Positions 50,091 through 59,174 of a stretch of 64,000 nt of DNA are shown here, piece by piece. The position numbers and the translations under genes are program-made. Origin of the DNA: Amycolatopsis mongoliensis (GTDB lineage Bacteria; Actinomycetota; Actinomycetes; Mycobacteriales; Pseudonocardiaceae); NCBI RefSeq assembly GCF_030285665.1, contig NZ_CP127295.1, positions 6,758,001-6,822,000 on the forward strand, read 5' to 3'. The notes below the pieces were generated by a model, which saw only the letters and a list, made by a program, of their open reading frames with translations, made no database searches and had not been told where the DNA came from. Each line of letters starts with the position of its first letter. Positions within the stretch are counted from its first letter, which is position 1.

Positions 50091-51569
50091 TCAGTCGACG
50101 CAGGGGACACCGCTGCCGTCGACTGTGCCGCCCTGCGGACCGGCCGGCGGTGGTGCGGCGGTCGTGCCGGGTGGGGTGGCAGTGCCGGGTGGTCCCGGCG
50201 AGGGTGGCAGGGCGAAGCCGGGGCCCAGGGTGACGCGCACGTGGCCGGCCGGGACGCGGGTGTCGGCGGTGACGGGCAGGCCGCCCAGCAGTTTCGCCGC
50301 CGTGGCCGCGTCGCCGGCCGCACCGGCGCCGTAGGTGATCGCCGACGTTCCCCGGCCGTTGGTCAGCTCGCCGTCCCGGAATCCGTACGGTGCCAGCGCC
50401 CGGGCGACCGTGGCGGCCAGCCCGGTCTTGGCGGTGGCGTTGCGCACGTCGACGGTGGCCGAGGCGTGGACCTGCGGTGCGGCGGGCGCCGGGGCGCCGA
50501 ATGCGGTTCGTACGGCCGAACGCACCCGGTCGACGTCGACCGTGTTGACGTCCTGGCCGTCGATCTTCGCGTAGCCCTTGATCGGCAGCGTCGTGAACTC
50601 GAGGTTGCCGCCGGTCAGGTTCCTGGCCTGCTGGGCGAAGGCCAGGACGTCCCAGCCGGCGGAGACGACGACGTCCTTCTGCGCGGTGTCGATGAGGGCC
50701 CGCAGCTTGCCCAGGTCGGTGAACGTGCCCGCGCTGCGCAGCTTCTGCGCGGCGGAAGACAGGAACGCCTGCTGCCGGTGGGTGCGGTCGAGGTCGCCGT
50801 TGGTCAGGCCGTGCCGCTGCCGCGCGAACGACAGTGCCTGTGCTCCGTTCAGTGTCTGGTGCCCGGCGGGGAAGTTCGCGCCCGAGTAGCTGTCCGCGAC
50901 CGGGTGGTCGAGGCACACCTCCACCCCGCCGAGAGCGGTCGCGAGGTCGTAGAAGCCGGCCAGGTTGACCTCGGCGAACCGGTCTATCGGCACGTCGAGG
51001 AAGGTCCGCACGGTTTCCAGGGTCTTCTTCCGTCCCGCTTCGCGGCCTTGGTGCTCCAGGTCCGCTTTGCCCGTGACGCCGTGCGCTGCCAGCGCTTGTT
51101 CGGCCTGGGCCTTGGCCAGTCCGTACGCCTCCTTGATCTTGGCGTGGGTGTATCCGGGGATGCCCGAGACGGCGACGTAGTCGTCGCGGGGGATGGACAC
51201 CGCCGAGACCTTGCCACCGTCGCCGGGGATGTGCAGCAGGATGAGCGTGTTGGTGTTGTAGCCGCCTTCGTTGCCGTCGCCGGCGTGGAGCTGGTCCAGG
51301 ATCTGTGGCGGCAACGGGTTTCCGTCCTGGTCCTTGCGCGAGTCGAGCCCGATCAGCAGGAGGTTCACGTCACCGCCCGAGGACTTCGGGCTGCCGGCGC
51401 CCAGCGCGTCGGACGTGGCCAGGGCGCCGGTCAACTCGGACAGCATCGTGGCGGCGACCCCGGTGCCGGCCAGCACGAGCAGGGAGGCGAGACCGACGGC
51501 GATCCGGCAAGCCCGCAGCACCCGGCGCACGGCTCGCTTGTCCGATGAGGACTGTCCCTTGTGGTCCAT
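50091..51569 (-). CDS. LytR-CpsA-Psr (LCP) family protein with LytR_C domain
   Basis: A 492-residue protein. A basic tail and one helix (about 18-43) are followed by the LCP catalytic domain with the conserved DVNLLLIGLDSRKDQDGN, VSIPRDDYVAVSGIPGYTHAKI and the SFARQRHGLTNGDLDRTHRQQAFLS arginine-rich segment. A C-terminal LytR_C domain (about 390-460) ends in a Pro-rich tail. LCP enzymes transfer arabinogalactan or other polymers onto peptidoglycan. The ATG at 51569 starts the basic cytosolic tail. It is divergent from the SEDS pair by 141 bp. Confidence 0.9.
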   Translation of the reverse strand: MDHKGQSSSDKRAVRRVLRACRIAVGLASLLVLAGTGVAATMLSELTGALATSDALGAGSPKSSGGDVNLLLIGLDSRKDQDGNPLPPQILDQLHAGDGNEGGYNTNTLILLHIPGDGGKVSAVSIPRDDYVAVSGIPGYTHAKIKEAYGLAKAQAEQALAAHGVTGKADLEHQGREAGRKKTLETVRTFLDVPIDRFAEVNLAGFYDLATALGGVEVCLDHPVADSYSGANFPAGHQTLNGAQALSFARQRHGLTNGDLDRTHRQQAFLSSAAQKLRSAGTFTDLGKLRALIDTAQKDVVVSAGWDVLAFAQQARNLTGGNLEFTTLPIKGYAKIDGQDVNTVDVDRVRSAVRTAFGAPAPAAPQVHASATVDVRNATAKTGLAATVARALAPYGFRDGELTNGRGTSAITYGAGAAGDAATAAKLLGGLPVTADTRVPAGHVRVTLGPGFALPPSPGPPGTATPPGTTAAPPPAGPQGGTVDGSGVPCVD

Positions 51570-51710
51570 CCGAAACCCCCGATCGTCGGTTTCCCAAGAC
51601 GACCAGCGCTCCGGTGTGGCCTGTGTGAAGGCCTGCGCCGCGTTCTCAGCGTCCTGCCAGCCATCGGCGGCTAGCTTCGCTCCGACGGAGAACCGAGAGG
51701 AGTACCGGTC

Positions 51711-53264
51711 GTGCCCACGCAACGCCGGGGCGCCGAGCTGGCGCTGACCGCGTTCGCGGCCGTGCTCTTCGCCGCCGCGACGGCACTGGTCGACGCCGCT
51801 CAGTGCCACCCGGCTTCGGTGGACGTGGTGGGCTACGGCGCGGGTTTCGTCGTGGTGTTCACGGGCGCGCACACCGCGGTCCGCCGGTGGGCGCCGCACG
51901 CCGATCCGCTGATCCTGCCGTGCGTCGCGCTGCTCAACGGCCTCGGCGTGGTGATGATCCGCCGGCTCGACCTCGCGCACGCCGCCGCCGGGCAGCCGAC
52001 CGAAGACGCGTCCCGGCAGGCGTTGTGGACCGTGCTGGGGGCCGGCGCGTTCGTCGCGGTGCTCGCCGCGGTGCGCGACCACCGGCGGCTGGCGCGGTTC
52101 GGCTACACCGCCGGGCTCGTCGCCGTCGTGGCCACGGCGGTACCGGCCCTGCTGCCGAGCGGCGTTTCGGAGGTCAACGGCGCGAAGGTGTGGATCCGGC
52201 TCGGTCCGGTTTCGGTGGAGCCGGGGGAGTTCGCCAAGATCCTGCTGGTCGTGTTCGCCGCGGCGTTCCTGGTGCGCAAGCGCGAGCTGTTCGCCACGGC
52301 CGGCCGGCGGATCGCCGGGGTCGAACTGCCGCGCCCGCGCGACCTCGGCCCGATCGCGATCGCGACCGCGGCCTGCCTGGGCATGCTCACCTTCGAGAAG
52401 GAACTCGGGGCCGCACTGCTGTTCTTCGGGATCATCCTGGTGATGGTCTACACCGCGACCGGCAAAGCGGTCTGGATCGGCCTCGGGGGCACCTTGTTCG
52501 CCGGCGGCAGCGTCCTCGCCTGCACCTTGTTCACCCACGTGCGGCAGCGGGTCGCCAACTGGATCGATCCCCTCGCGACCTACGACCTGCCCGGCGGCGG
52601 GTACCAGCTGGCGCAGGGGCTGTTCGGGCTGGGCACGGGGGGTCTCACCGGCACCGGGCTCGGCGCGGGACGCCCGGAAGCGGTCCCCGAGGCGAGCACC
52701 GACTTCATCACCGCCGCGATCGGGGAGGAACTCGGGCTGACCGGGCTCGCTGCCGTCCTGGTCGTCTACCTGCTGATCGCGCTGCGCGGCCTGCGGGCGG
52801 CCCTGACCGTGCGGGAACCCTTCGGCAAGCTGCTCGCGGGCGGCCTGGCGTTCGCCCTGGTGCTGCAGATCTTCGTGGTGGTCGGCGGCGTCACGAAGCT
52901 GATCCCGGAAACCGGCCTCACCGCGCCCTTCCTGTCCGCGGGGGGCTCTTCCCTGCTGGCCAACTACGGGCTGGTCGCCGTGCTGGTGCGGGTCTCCGAC
53001 GCGGCGAACCGTCCGGCGGCGCCGGACGCCGCGCCCGTCCGGACTCCGGTGGCCGAAGAACTGACCCGGCTGGTCCGGCCGGTCGTGGCGAAGCTGGCCG
53101 CACTGCCCGGAGCGGACGCCCTGCCGCCGCCACCGGCCCGGCCGGTCCCGGCGATCCCCGGTGATCCGCTCGGCCTCGGCCTGTTCCGGGGCGGGCCGTG
53201 CGACCTGGTGCCCTCCGGGCGGCCGACCCGGGTCTTCGGCACCCACCCCGGCCGGACGCCGTGA
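51711..53264 (+). CDS. SEDS glycosyltransferase, RodA/FtsW family (first of a pair)
   Basis: A 517-residue membrane protein with about 12 helices. It has the catalytic-loop Asp in STDFITAAIGEELGLTG (about residue 330), NGAKVWIRLGPVSVEPGEFAKI after helix 4, and a FLSAGGSSLL segment. It polymerises lipid II strands. A Pro-rich C-tail follows. The start is GTG 51711. It lacks the FHA, PP2C, kinase or PBP neighbours of the usual actinobacterial rodA cluster, so it may be an accessory copy. Its stop overlaps the next gene (GTGA). Confidence 0.88.
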   Translation: MPTQRRGAELALTAFAAVLFAAATALVDAAQCHPASVDVVGYGAGFVVVFTGAHTAVRRWAPHADPLILPCVALLNGLGVVMIRRLDLAHAAAGQPTEDASRQALWTVLGAGAFVAVLAAVRDHRRLARFGYTAGLVAVVATAVPALLPSGVSEVNGAKVWIRLGPVSVEPGEFAKILLVVFAAAFLVRKRELFATAGRRIAGVELPRPRDLGPIAIATAACLGMLTFEKELGAALLFFGIILVMVYTATGKAVWIGLGGTLFAGGSVLACTLFTHVRQRVANWIDPLATYDLPGGGYQLAQGLFGLGTGGLTGTGLGAGRPEAVPEASTDFITAAIGEELGLTGLAAVLVVYLLIALRGLRAALTVREPFGKLLAGGLAFALVLQIFVVVGGVTKLIPETGLTAPFLSAGGSSLLANYGLVAVLVRVSDAANRPAAPDAAPVRTPVAEELTRLVRPVVAKLAALPGADALPPPPARPVPAIPGDPLGLGLFRGGPCDLVPSGRPTRVFGTHPGRTP

Positions 53265-54541
53265 CCCCCCGCCGCGGTGAGCTCGCCGCCGGACCGGCCC
53301 GCGCATCCCGGGTGGCCACGCTGGGGGAGACCCTGACCGGGTGGCCGGCCCGCCCGCTCGCCTCCTTCCACCTCGTGCTGGCCCTGGCCGGTCTCCTCGC
53401 GGTCCTCGGCGTGGTGATGGTGCTGAGTGCCTCGTCGGTGTCCTCGTACGATCCCCGCACCGGCGGCGGTCAGTACGGCTTGTTCGGCAAGCACATGACC
53501 TATGTCGCACTGGGCGCGGTCGTGTTCTTCTTCGCGCTGCGTCTGCCGATTCGGCGAATCCGGGCGCTGGGCGGGGCGACGATGATCGCGTCGCTGGTCA
53601 TGCTGGTGCTCGTGCTCACCCCGCTCGGCGCCACCGGCGGCGGGGCGCAACGCTGGTTCGTCGTCGCCGGGCAGTCGATCCAGCCGATCGAGTTCGCCAA
53701 GCTTTCGCTCACCCTGTGGGGCGCGCACGTGCTGGTCGCCAAGGATCACCTGCTGCACCGGTGGCGGCACCTGCTGGTCCCGGTGGTGCCGGCGGCGCTG
53801 CTCATGTTCGCGCTGGTGATGGCGCAGCCCAACCTGAGCGGTACGGTAACCCTCGGCATCATCACGCTCACCCTGCTGTGGTTCGCGGGCGTCCCCGCCC
53901 GGCTGTTCGCGGCCCTGCTGCTCGGTGCGGGCGGCGGGAGCACCGTGCTGGCCCTGACGGCCGGGTACCGGCTGGCGCGGATCCTGTCGTTCTTCTCCGC
54001 GTCCCCCGACACCGCTGCCGAGTCCTACCAGACGACCCAGGCGTTGTACGCGCTCGCCGACGGTGGCGTGTTCGGCCGTGGTCTCGGGCAGGGCAGCTCG
54101 AATTGGGGATACCTGCCCGGGGTGGAGAACGATTTCATCTTCGCCCTCATCGGCGAGGAACTCGGTTTTGCCGGCTGTCTCGTCGTGATCGCTCTTTACG
54201 CGGGTGTCGCCGTGGTGGGGATGCGGATCGCGCGTCGCAACGTCGACCCGTGGATCCGGATCGTCGCGGGCACGCTGACCGTGCTCGTGGTCGCCCAGGC
54301 GGCGATCAACATCGGTTACGTCGTCGGTTTGCTGCCGGTCACCGGCGTCACGTTGCCGCTGATCTCCTACGGCGGCTCGTCATTGCTCGTCACCTCGGCG
54401 ATGTTCGGAATCCTCGCGAACTGTGCCCGCAACGAACCCCGCGCCGTGGCCGCTCTGCGGGCCTCCGGGCCCGGCAGGCCGGGCTCGTTCCTGAGGTTGC
54501 CCGCGCCCGACGTCCCACGCCGGTTGCGCCGATTTCGCTGA
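53261..54541 (+). CDS. ftsW: SEDS glycosyltransferase, FtsW-like (second of a pair)
   Basis: A 426-residue membrane protein with about 10 helices. It contains VVMVLSASSVSSYD at helix 1 end, GGAQRWFVVAGQSIQPIEFAKL, the catalytic ENDFIFALIGEELGFAG (about residue 290) and LPLISYGGSSLLVTSAMFGIL near the C-terminus, the FtsW pattern. The GTG at 53261 overlaps the stop of the first SEDS gene. Two SEDS genes in tandem suggest paired function in a specific stage such as sporulation septation; that is inference. FtsW normally needs a class B PBP, which is not adjacent. Confidence 0.87.
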   Translation: MTPRRGELAAGPARASRVATLGETLTGWPARPLASFHLVLALAGLLAVLGVVMVLSASSVSSYDPRTGGGQYGLFGKHMTYVALGAVVFFFALRLPIRRIRALGGATMIASLVMLVLVLTPLGATGGGAQRWFVVAGQSIQPIEFAKLSLTLWGAHVLVAKDHLLHRWRHLLVPVVPAALLMFALVMAQPNLSGTVTLGIITLTLLWFAGVPARLFAALLLGAGGGSTVLALTAGYRLARILSFFSASPDTAAESYQTTQALYALADGGVFGRGLGQGSSNWGYLPGVENDFIFALIGEELGFAGCLVVIALYAGVAVVGMRIARRNVDPWIRIVAGTLTVLVVAQAAINIGYVVGLLPVTGVTLPLISYGGSSLLVTSAMFGILANCARNEPRAVAALRASGPGRPGSFLRLPAPDVPRRLRRFR

Positions 54542-54723
54542 TCCACCGGAAGAGGTGAACGGTGTGCGGTTCCTGTGAAATGTGTTCCGTCATTTCAAGA
54601 ATCGGCAAGCGAAGCTCGGTGCCTCGGTTCCCGGTTCGCCCGTTGTGCGCTGAGAGAGCACTGAGATGGTGGGTGTTCGTTCCGGTTGCCGTTCGATTCT
54701 TTCACGCATTCCGGGAGCAATTC

Positions 54724-55060
54724 ATGACGCCTTCGACGGTCGCCGACGTCCGTCCGGCCCCCTCGTCGCGGTTGTCCGACGGCCCGGCCGCACACCCGGA
54801 CGCGCCCGCGCTGGACGACGGCGCCACGATCCTGGAGTACCGCGCCGACGCCGCGATGCTCGGAGTCCTCGCCTCCGACGCGGCCTGCGTTCCGGTCGAC
54901 GTCGACGGGCCGCCCGGGTGTTCGCCGCCGGCCGGTGCGGCGAGGACTGCGGCTGGGCCTCTTCGGATCCCGGCAACACCGGGACGAGCGGGACAACAGG
55001 CCCGTTCCGCATCCCCGGTACTCGAACGCACGATGCAGGCTGCAGCCCGTGCACGATGAA
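54724..55060 (+). pseudogene. Decayed NRPS-type adenylation (AMP-binding) gene fragment
   Basis: An ATG with a GGGAG site opens MTPSTVADVRPAPS... AHPDAPALDDGATILEYRADAAMLGVLASDAACVPVDVDGPP, which matches the start of adenylation domains, with the segment between YR and LGVLAS deleted. In another frame, NTGTSGTTG (54975-55001) matches the A3 core motif (YTSGTTGxPK). The loss of frame and missing middle show a dead gene. Confidence 0.65.
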
Positions 55061-55151
55061 CCCACCCGCAGAAGCGCGTCGCGAACGAATCGGTTCGACG
55101 TCTTGACGTCCGGTATTCGTCGACAGCCGTGACTCGATCCGAACGTCGAAC

Positions 55152-55167
55152 GAGAGCGCTTGCTCTC
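55152..55167. terminator. Hairpin GAGAGC-gctt-GCTCTC downstream of the GH127 gene
   Basis: Perfect 6-bp arms with a 4-nt loop, about 80 nt after the GH127 stop. It is a terminator or LacI-type dyad; its place at the operon end favours a terminator. Confidence 0.4.
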
Positions 55168-55247
55168 CGAACTGCCGGAGCTGACATTTGAGTCGGCTAC
55201 GGCGAGTACACCGAGTGACGCGGCGGTCCAGGGCCCGGCCCTGCCGG

Positions 55248-57161
55248 TCACGCTCGTGGCGGGCCGCCCCCGCTGACGGGCAGCCAAACCCGCATCGCCG
55301 TAGGGCCCCGCTCCGCCCACCGGTGGTACGGCACGAGCGGCAACTCGAATGCATCGCCGCTCCCGGACGCACTCGCGGGCCCATAAGGCCACGCCGAGCC
55401 GGCACCGGCCACAGCGCGGGCCTGCGCCAGAACCTGGCCGTCTCGTTCGATCAAGCCCGCCGGGCTCACCGCGACGTCGTCGAGCCGGATGCCCGGCAGG
55501 TCCAGGGATTCCGCGCAGAGCACCAGCGGCCCGCGCTCCACGGCGACGCACCCGCGAACCGCGTCGACGCGCCGGTCGGGCCACGTGAACCTGGGAGCCA
55601 GCGGGAGACGCAGCCGCAGTGTCTCGCCCGCCGTGAACACCCGGCCCACGGCCACCAGACCGGGTGCGACCTCCCGTTGTCCGCCACCGTCGTCGAGCAC
55701 CGCGCCGGAAGCCCACGGCGGGACGCGCAGCCGCAGGGCCACCGGGTCTCGGGGAGCCGAAAGCACGTGGATCGTCACCGCGCCGTCGTCGGGATACGCG
55801 GTGTCGACCTCGATCGCGAACCGGCCGCCCGTCAGGTCCGTGGTGATGCGGGACGGCGCGTACTGCAGCAGTGTCAGGTCCCGCTCCCCGGCCGAGGCCA
55901 GGTAGGTGTGCCACGACGCGAGCGTGCGGGCGACGTTGGTCGGGCAGCACGACACGTCGAACCACGCCGCGCGGGACCCGCCCTCGGCCCGGGGACTCAC
56001 GGCCGAGTCATCGCCCGGTGTCCCGGGTGTCCGCTGGTGCAAGGGGTTGGCGTAGAAGAACGCCCGCCCGTCGGAGCGCGGGGACGTCGCGATGATGTTG
56101 TAGAACGTGCGCTCCATCAGGTCGGCGTACCGGACGTCGCCGGTCGCCAGGTGGAGCCGCCACGACACCATGATCGACGCGACGCCCGCGCAGGTCTCGC
56201 AGTACGCGCGGTCCGGCGGCAGTTCCCAGTCCTCGCCGAAACCTTCGTCCTGGTGCCGGGAACCCATGCCGCCGGTCAGGTACGTGCGCCGGGCGACGGC
56301 GTGCTCCCACTGCCGTTCGATCGCGTGGAGCAGCGGATCGTCCGCCAGCTCGACGGCGACGTCCACCGCGGCGGCGGAGAGGTAGAGCGCCCGCACCGCG
56401 TGGCCCCGGAACGTCGCGGCTTCCCGGATCGGGACGTCATCCTGGAAGTACGCCCGGCCCAGCGGGATGTCGCGCAGTGTGCCGTGGCCGCGCCGGTCGA
56501 GGAACCGGCGTGCCTGCTCGACGTACCGGCTTTCGCCCATCGCCCGGCCGAGCTCCGCGAGCCCGACCTCGATCTCGGGATGGCCGCAGATCCCGTCGGT
56601 CGCGAACACTTCGCAGACGTGGTCGGCGGCGCGGCGAGCGAGGTCGACGAGTTCGTCTGCCCCGGAGGTCCGCAGCCGCGCGACCGCGGCCTGCAGCAGG
56701 TGGCCGGTGTTGTACAGCTCATGCCCTTCCTCCAGGTCGCTGTAGCGGGGAGGCCGGCCGGCGTGGCCGAAGCACGTGTTCAGGTAGCCGTCGGCGTCCT
56801 GGGCCCGGCCGACGCGGGCGGTGAGCCGGCGGATCGACTCGTCGAGCCCCGGCGCGCCGGATCGGCCGTGCTCCCAGCACATCGCCTCGATCAGCTTGTA
56901 GACCTCGGAGTCCGAGAACGACCACCCGGGCCGCTCCGGACCGGTCGTGCCGTCGGCGACGCGGTCGAAGTTGGCCAGCCAGCCCAGCCGTTCCATCCAT
57001 CGTTCGCAGTGCGCGAGGGTCGCCGACGCGTTCGTCTCCTGCAGCCGCGCCCAGAGCCCGCCCGTCACCGTGACCTCGTTCAGCCCGAGCGGCCGCCGGT
57101 CGCCACGGGAGGGTACGACGGGACGGCCGCCCGCCGGGTCGGTGCCGATCACGGTGGTCAC
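55248..57161 (-). CDS. Beta-L-arabinofuranosidase-like glycosidase, GH127
   Basis: A 637-residue GH127 protein. It has an (alpha/alpha)6 barrel then beta domains. The zinc-cysteine site residues are visible: Glu and Cys in AYCETCAGV (about 320) and the double Cys in VSCCPTNVAR (about 404); these match HypBA1, where a Cys acts as nucleophile. The substrate is probably an arabinofuranoside or uronate from plant polysaccharide. The GTG at 57161 overlaps the GH31 stop (GTGA). No signal peptide, so it acts in the cytoplasm on imported oligosaccharides. Confidence 0.9.
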   Translation of the reverse strand: MTTVIGTDPAGGRPVVPSRGDRRPLGLNEVTVTGGLWARLQETNASATLAHCERWMERLGWLANFDRVADGTTGPERPGWSFSDSEVYKLIEAMCWEHGRSGAPGLDESIRRLTARVGRAQDADGYLNTCFGHAGRPPRYSDLEEGHELYNTGHLLQAAVARLRTSGADELVDLARRAADHVCEVFATDGICGHPEIEVGLAELGRAMGESRYVEQARRFLDRRGHGTLRDIPLGRAYFQDDVPIREAATFRGHAVRALYLSAAAVDVAVELADDPLLHAIERQWEHAVARRTYLTGGMGSRHQDEGFGEDWELPPDRAYCETCAGVASIMVSWRLHLATGDVRYADLMERTFYNIIATSPRSDGRAFFYANPLHQRTPGTPGDDSAVSPRAEGGSRAAWFDVSCCPTNVARTLASWHTYLASAGERDLTLLQYAPSRITTDLTGGRFAIEVDTAYPDDGAVTIHVLSAPRDPVALRLRVPPWASGAVLDDGGGQREVAPGLVAVGRVFTAGETLRLRLPLAPRFTWPDRRVDAVRGCVAVERGPLVLCAESLDLPGIRLDDVAVSPAGLIERDGQVLAQARAVAGAGSAWPYGPASASGSGDAFELPLVPYHRWAERGPTAMRVWLPVSGGGPPRA

Positions 57162-59164
57162 GAAGGCTCCAGGGGCAAGTCGGCGCCCTCACGGGTGAAG
57201 ACGGGGATGCGGTCGAGGGGTGCGGCGACGTCGCGGGTCGTCCCGCCGTCGACGGTCTCCCCGGTGGCGGCGTCCACCCACCGGCTCCCGGCCGGCAGGT
57301 AGACCGGGCGCGAGCGCTGCCCGGGTTCGGTGATCGGGGCGACGAGGATGTCGGGGCCGAACAGGAACTGGTCGTCGACCTCCCAGGCCGCCGGGTCGCC
57401 GGGGTGGTCGACGAACAGCGGCCGCATCGGCGGCAGGCCGTCGCGCGCGGCGGCACGCATCTGCTCGTGGATGTAAGGCCGCAGCCGTTCCCGCAGGTGC
57501 AGCAGCCCGGAGATGATCTCGTACGCCTCATCGCCGTAGGACCACACCTCGTTGGGCCCGCCGGTCTGCGCGTACGACGTCGGCGTGCGGGGCTCGCGGT
57601 CACCGTGCAACCGGAACAGCGGGCAGAACACGCCGTACTGGAACCAGCGGATCATGAGCTCCCGGTAGGCCGGATCACCGGCGTCACCGCCGTGGAACCC
57701 GCCGATGTCGGTGGTCCACCACGGGATTCCCGAGATCGCGACGCCGAGCCCGGCCCGGATCTGCTCCCGCAGCGACTGCCACGTCGCCGGGATGTCGCCG
57801 GACCACACCGCGGCGCCGTACTTCTGCGCTCCGGCCCACGCCGAGCGGCACAGCAGCACGGTCGGCGCCCGCCCGGCCGCGGCCATGCCCTCGGCGAACA
57901 GGCGGGCGTTGTCGCGCGGGTAGATCGTGGCGACCTCGGCGCCCGGTCCGGCGTAGAAGGCGAGGTTCCCCGGGTGGGCCGGGTTGAGCTCGGGCTCGCT
58001 CGCGTCGAGCCAGAACACGTCGATGCCCTGGTCCAGGTAGTTGCGCCGGACGACGTCCCAGACGAACTCGCGGGTCTCGGGGTTGGTCGGGTCGTAGAAC
58101 GCCACCGGCATCGGCACGGCCATGCCCTTGTCCTGGATCGTCTGGTGGAACTCCACGCCCTGGTCGGAGCCGACGAGCAGGCCGCGGTCCCGGTACTCGG
58201 CGAAGTGCTCGCTCAGCGGCGACACCGTCGGCCAGATCGACACCATGAGCTTGACGCCCATCCCGGCCAGTTCGTCGACCATGCCCGGCACGTCCGGCCA
58301 TTCGGTCTCGTCGAACCGGAAGTCGCCCATCGCCGGCCAGTGGAAGTAGTCGGCGACGATCACCGACATCGGCAGGCCGCGCCGGTGGTGTTCGCGCGCC
58401 ACGCCGAGCAGCTCCTCCTGGTCGCGGTAGCGCAGCTTGCACTGCCAGAAGCCGCTCGCCCAGTCCGGCAGCTCGGGGGAGTGGCCCGTGGCGTCCGCGT
58501 ACCGCGCCAGGATCGCGGCGGGGGTGGGTGCGGCGGTCAGCCAGTAGTCGATTTCCCGCGCTTGGCCGGCCTGCCAGCGGGTGCCGTTCTCGGAGAACTC
58601 GACCCGGCCGACCGCCGGGCTGTTCCACAGCAGGCCGTAGCCGCGGCTGGACAGCACGAACGGGATGGACACCTCGGCGTTGCGCTGCACCAGGTCCAGC
58701 GACAGGCCCTTGACGTCGAGCCGCCCGTGGGTGCGCTGGCCGAGACCGTACAGCTTTTCGCCCGGATAGGCCGCGAACTGCTGGTGGATCTCGTACGCGC
58801 CGGACCGGTTGCCCTGGAAGACCCGCGCACCCGGCATCCAGAAGTGCTCACGGCGCTCCGCCAGCAGTTCCTCCCCGGTACTGGTGCGGGTGAACGTCAG
58901 CAGCGGTTCCGGGTAGGCGGCGCCGGTGTCGAAGCCGACGTCCACGGTCAGCTCGCCGTGGACGAAGACGGCGTGCCGGTCCGAGGTCTTGACGATCGGC
59001 GGCTCGGCGTCCGGCGGCCGGTCGAGCGCGCCGTGGCTTTCGGCCGGGATCCGGTAGGGAGCCGCCCGGACGCGGACGCTGTCGTGGCCCCACGCCTCGA
59101 TCGTGAGCACCTCGTGGCGGTGCCGCACTTCGAGAGCAGTGTCGGAAGACCGGAAGAGCACCAA
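57158..59164 (-). CDS. Alpha-glycosidase, GH31 (alpha-xylosidase/glucosidase type)
   Basis: A 668-residue GH31 enzyme. It has the N-terminal beta-sandwich (about 1-200, with GEKLYGLGQRTHGRLDVKG), catalytic nucleophile VFWLDASEPE (about 386) and acid/base in WSGDIPATW (about 456), plus the barrel ends RLHGDREPRTP. The GxGQRTHG form and lack of a signal peptide fit alpha-xylosidase-like or sulfoquinovosidase-like intracellular members; specificity is not proven. A TTG start at 59164 has GGAG 7 nt upstream; GTG 59161 is equally possible. It lies 10 nt after the permease gene. Confidence 0.88.
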   Translation of the reverse strand: MVLFRSSDTALEVRHRHEVLTIEAWGHDSVRVRAAPYRIPAESHGALDRPPDAEPPIVKTSDRHAVFVHGELTVDVGFDTGAAYPEPLLTFTRTSTGEELLAERREHFWMPGARVFQGNRSGAYEIHQQFAAYPGEKLYGLGQRTHGRLDVKGLSLDLVQRNAEVSIPFVLSSRGYGLLWNSPAVGRVEFSENGTRWQAGQAREIDYWLTAAPTPAAILARYADATGHSPELPDWASGFWQCKLRYRDQEELLGVAREHHRRGLPMSVIVADYFHWPAMGDFRFDETEWPDVPGMVDELAGMGVKLMVSIWPTVSPLSEHFAEYRDRGLLVGSDQGVEFHQTIQDKGMAVPMPVAFYDPTNPETREFVWDVVRRNYLDQGIDVFWLDASEPELNPAHPGNLAFYAGPGAEVATIYPRDNARLFAEGMAAAGRAPTVLLCRSAWAGAQKYGAAVWSGDIPATWQSLREQIRAGLGVAISGIPWWTTDIGGFHGGDAGDPAYRELMIRWFQYGVFCPLFRLHGDREPRTPTSYAQTGGPNEVWSYGDEAYEIISGLLHLRERLRPYIHEQMRAAARDGLPPMRPLFVDHPGDPAAWEVDDQFLFGPDILVAPITEPGQRSRPVYLPAGSRWVDAATGETVDGGTTRDVAAPLDRIPVFTREGADLPLEPS

Positions 59165-59174
59165 GGGAAGACTC

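Larger units (their letters stand above)
54542..55247. other. Region with a decayed adenylation-domain gene (706 bp)
   Basis: Apart from the adenylation fragment, it contains a hairpin GAGAGC-gctt-GCTCTC (55152-55167) that could terminate the GH127 transcript from the right or act as a LacI-like operator. No other gene is credible. Confidence 0.5.
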
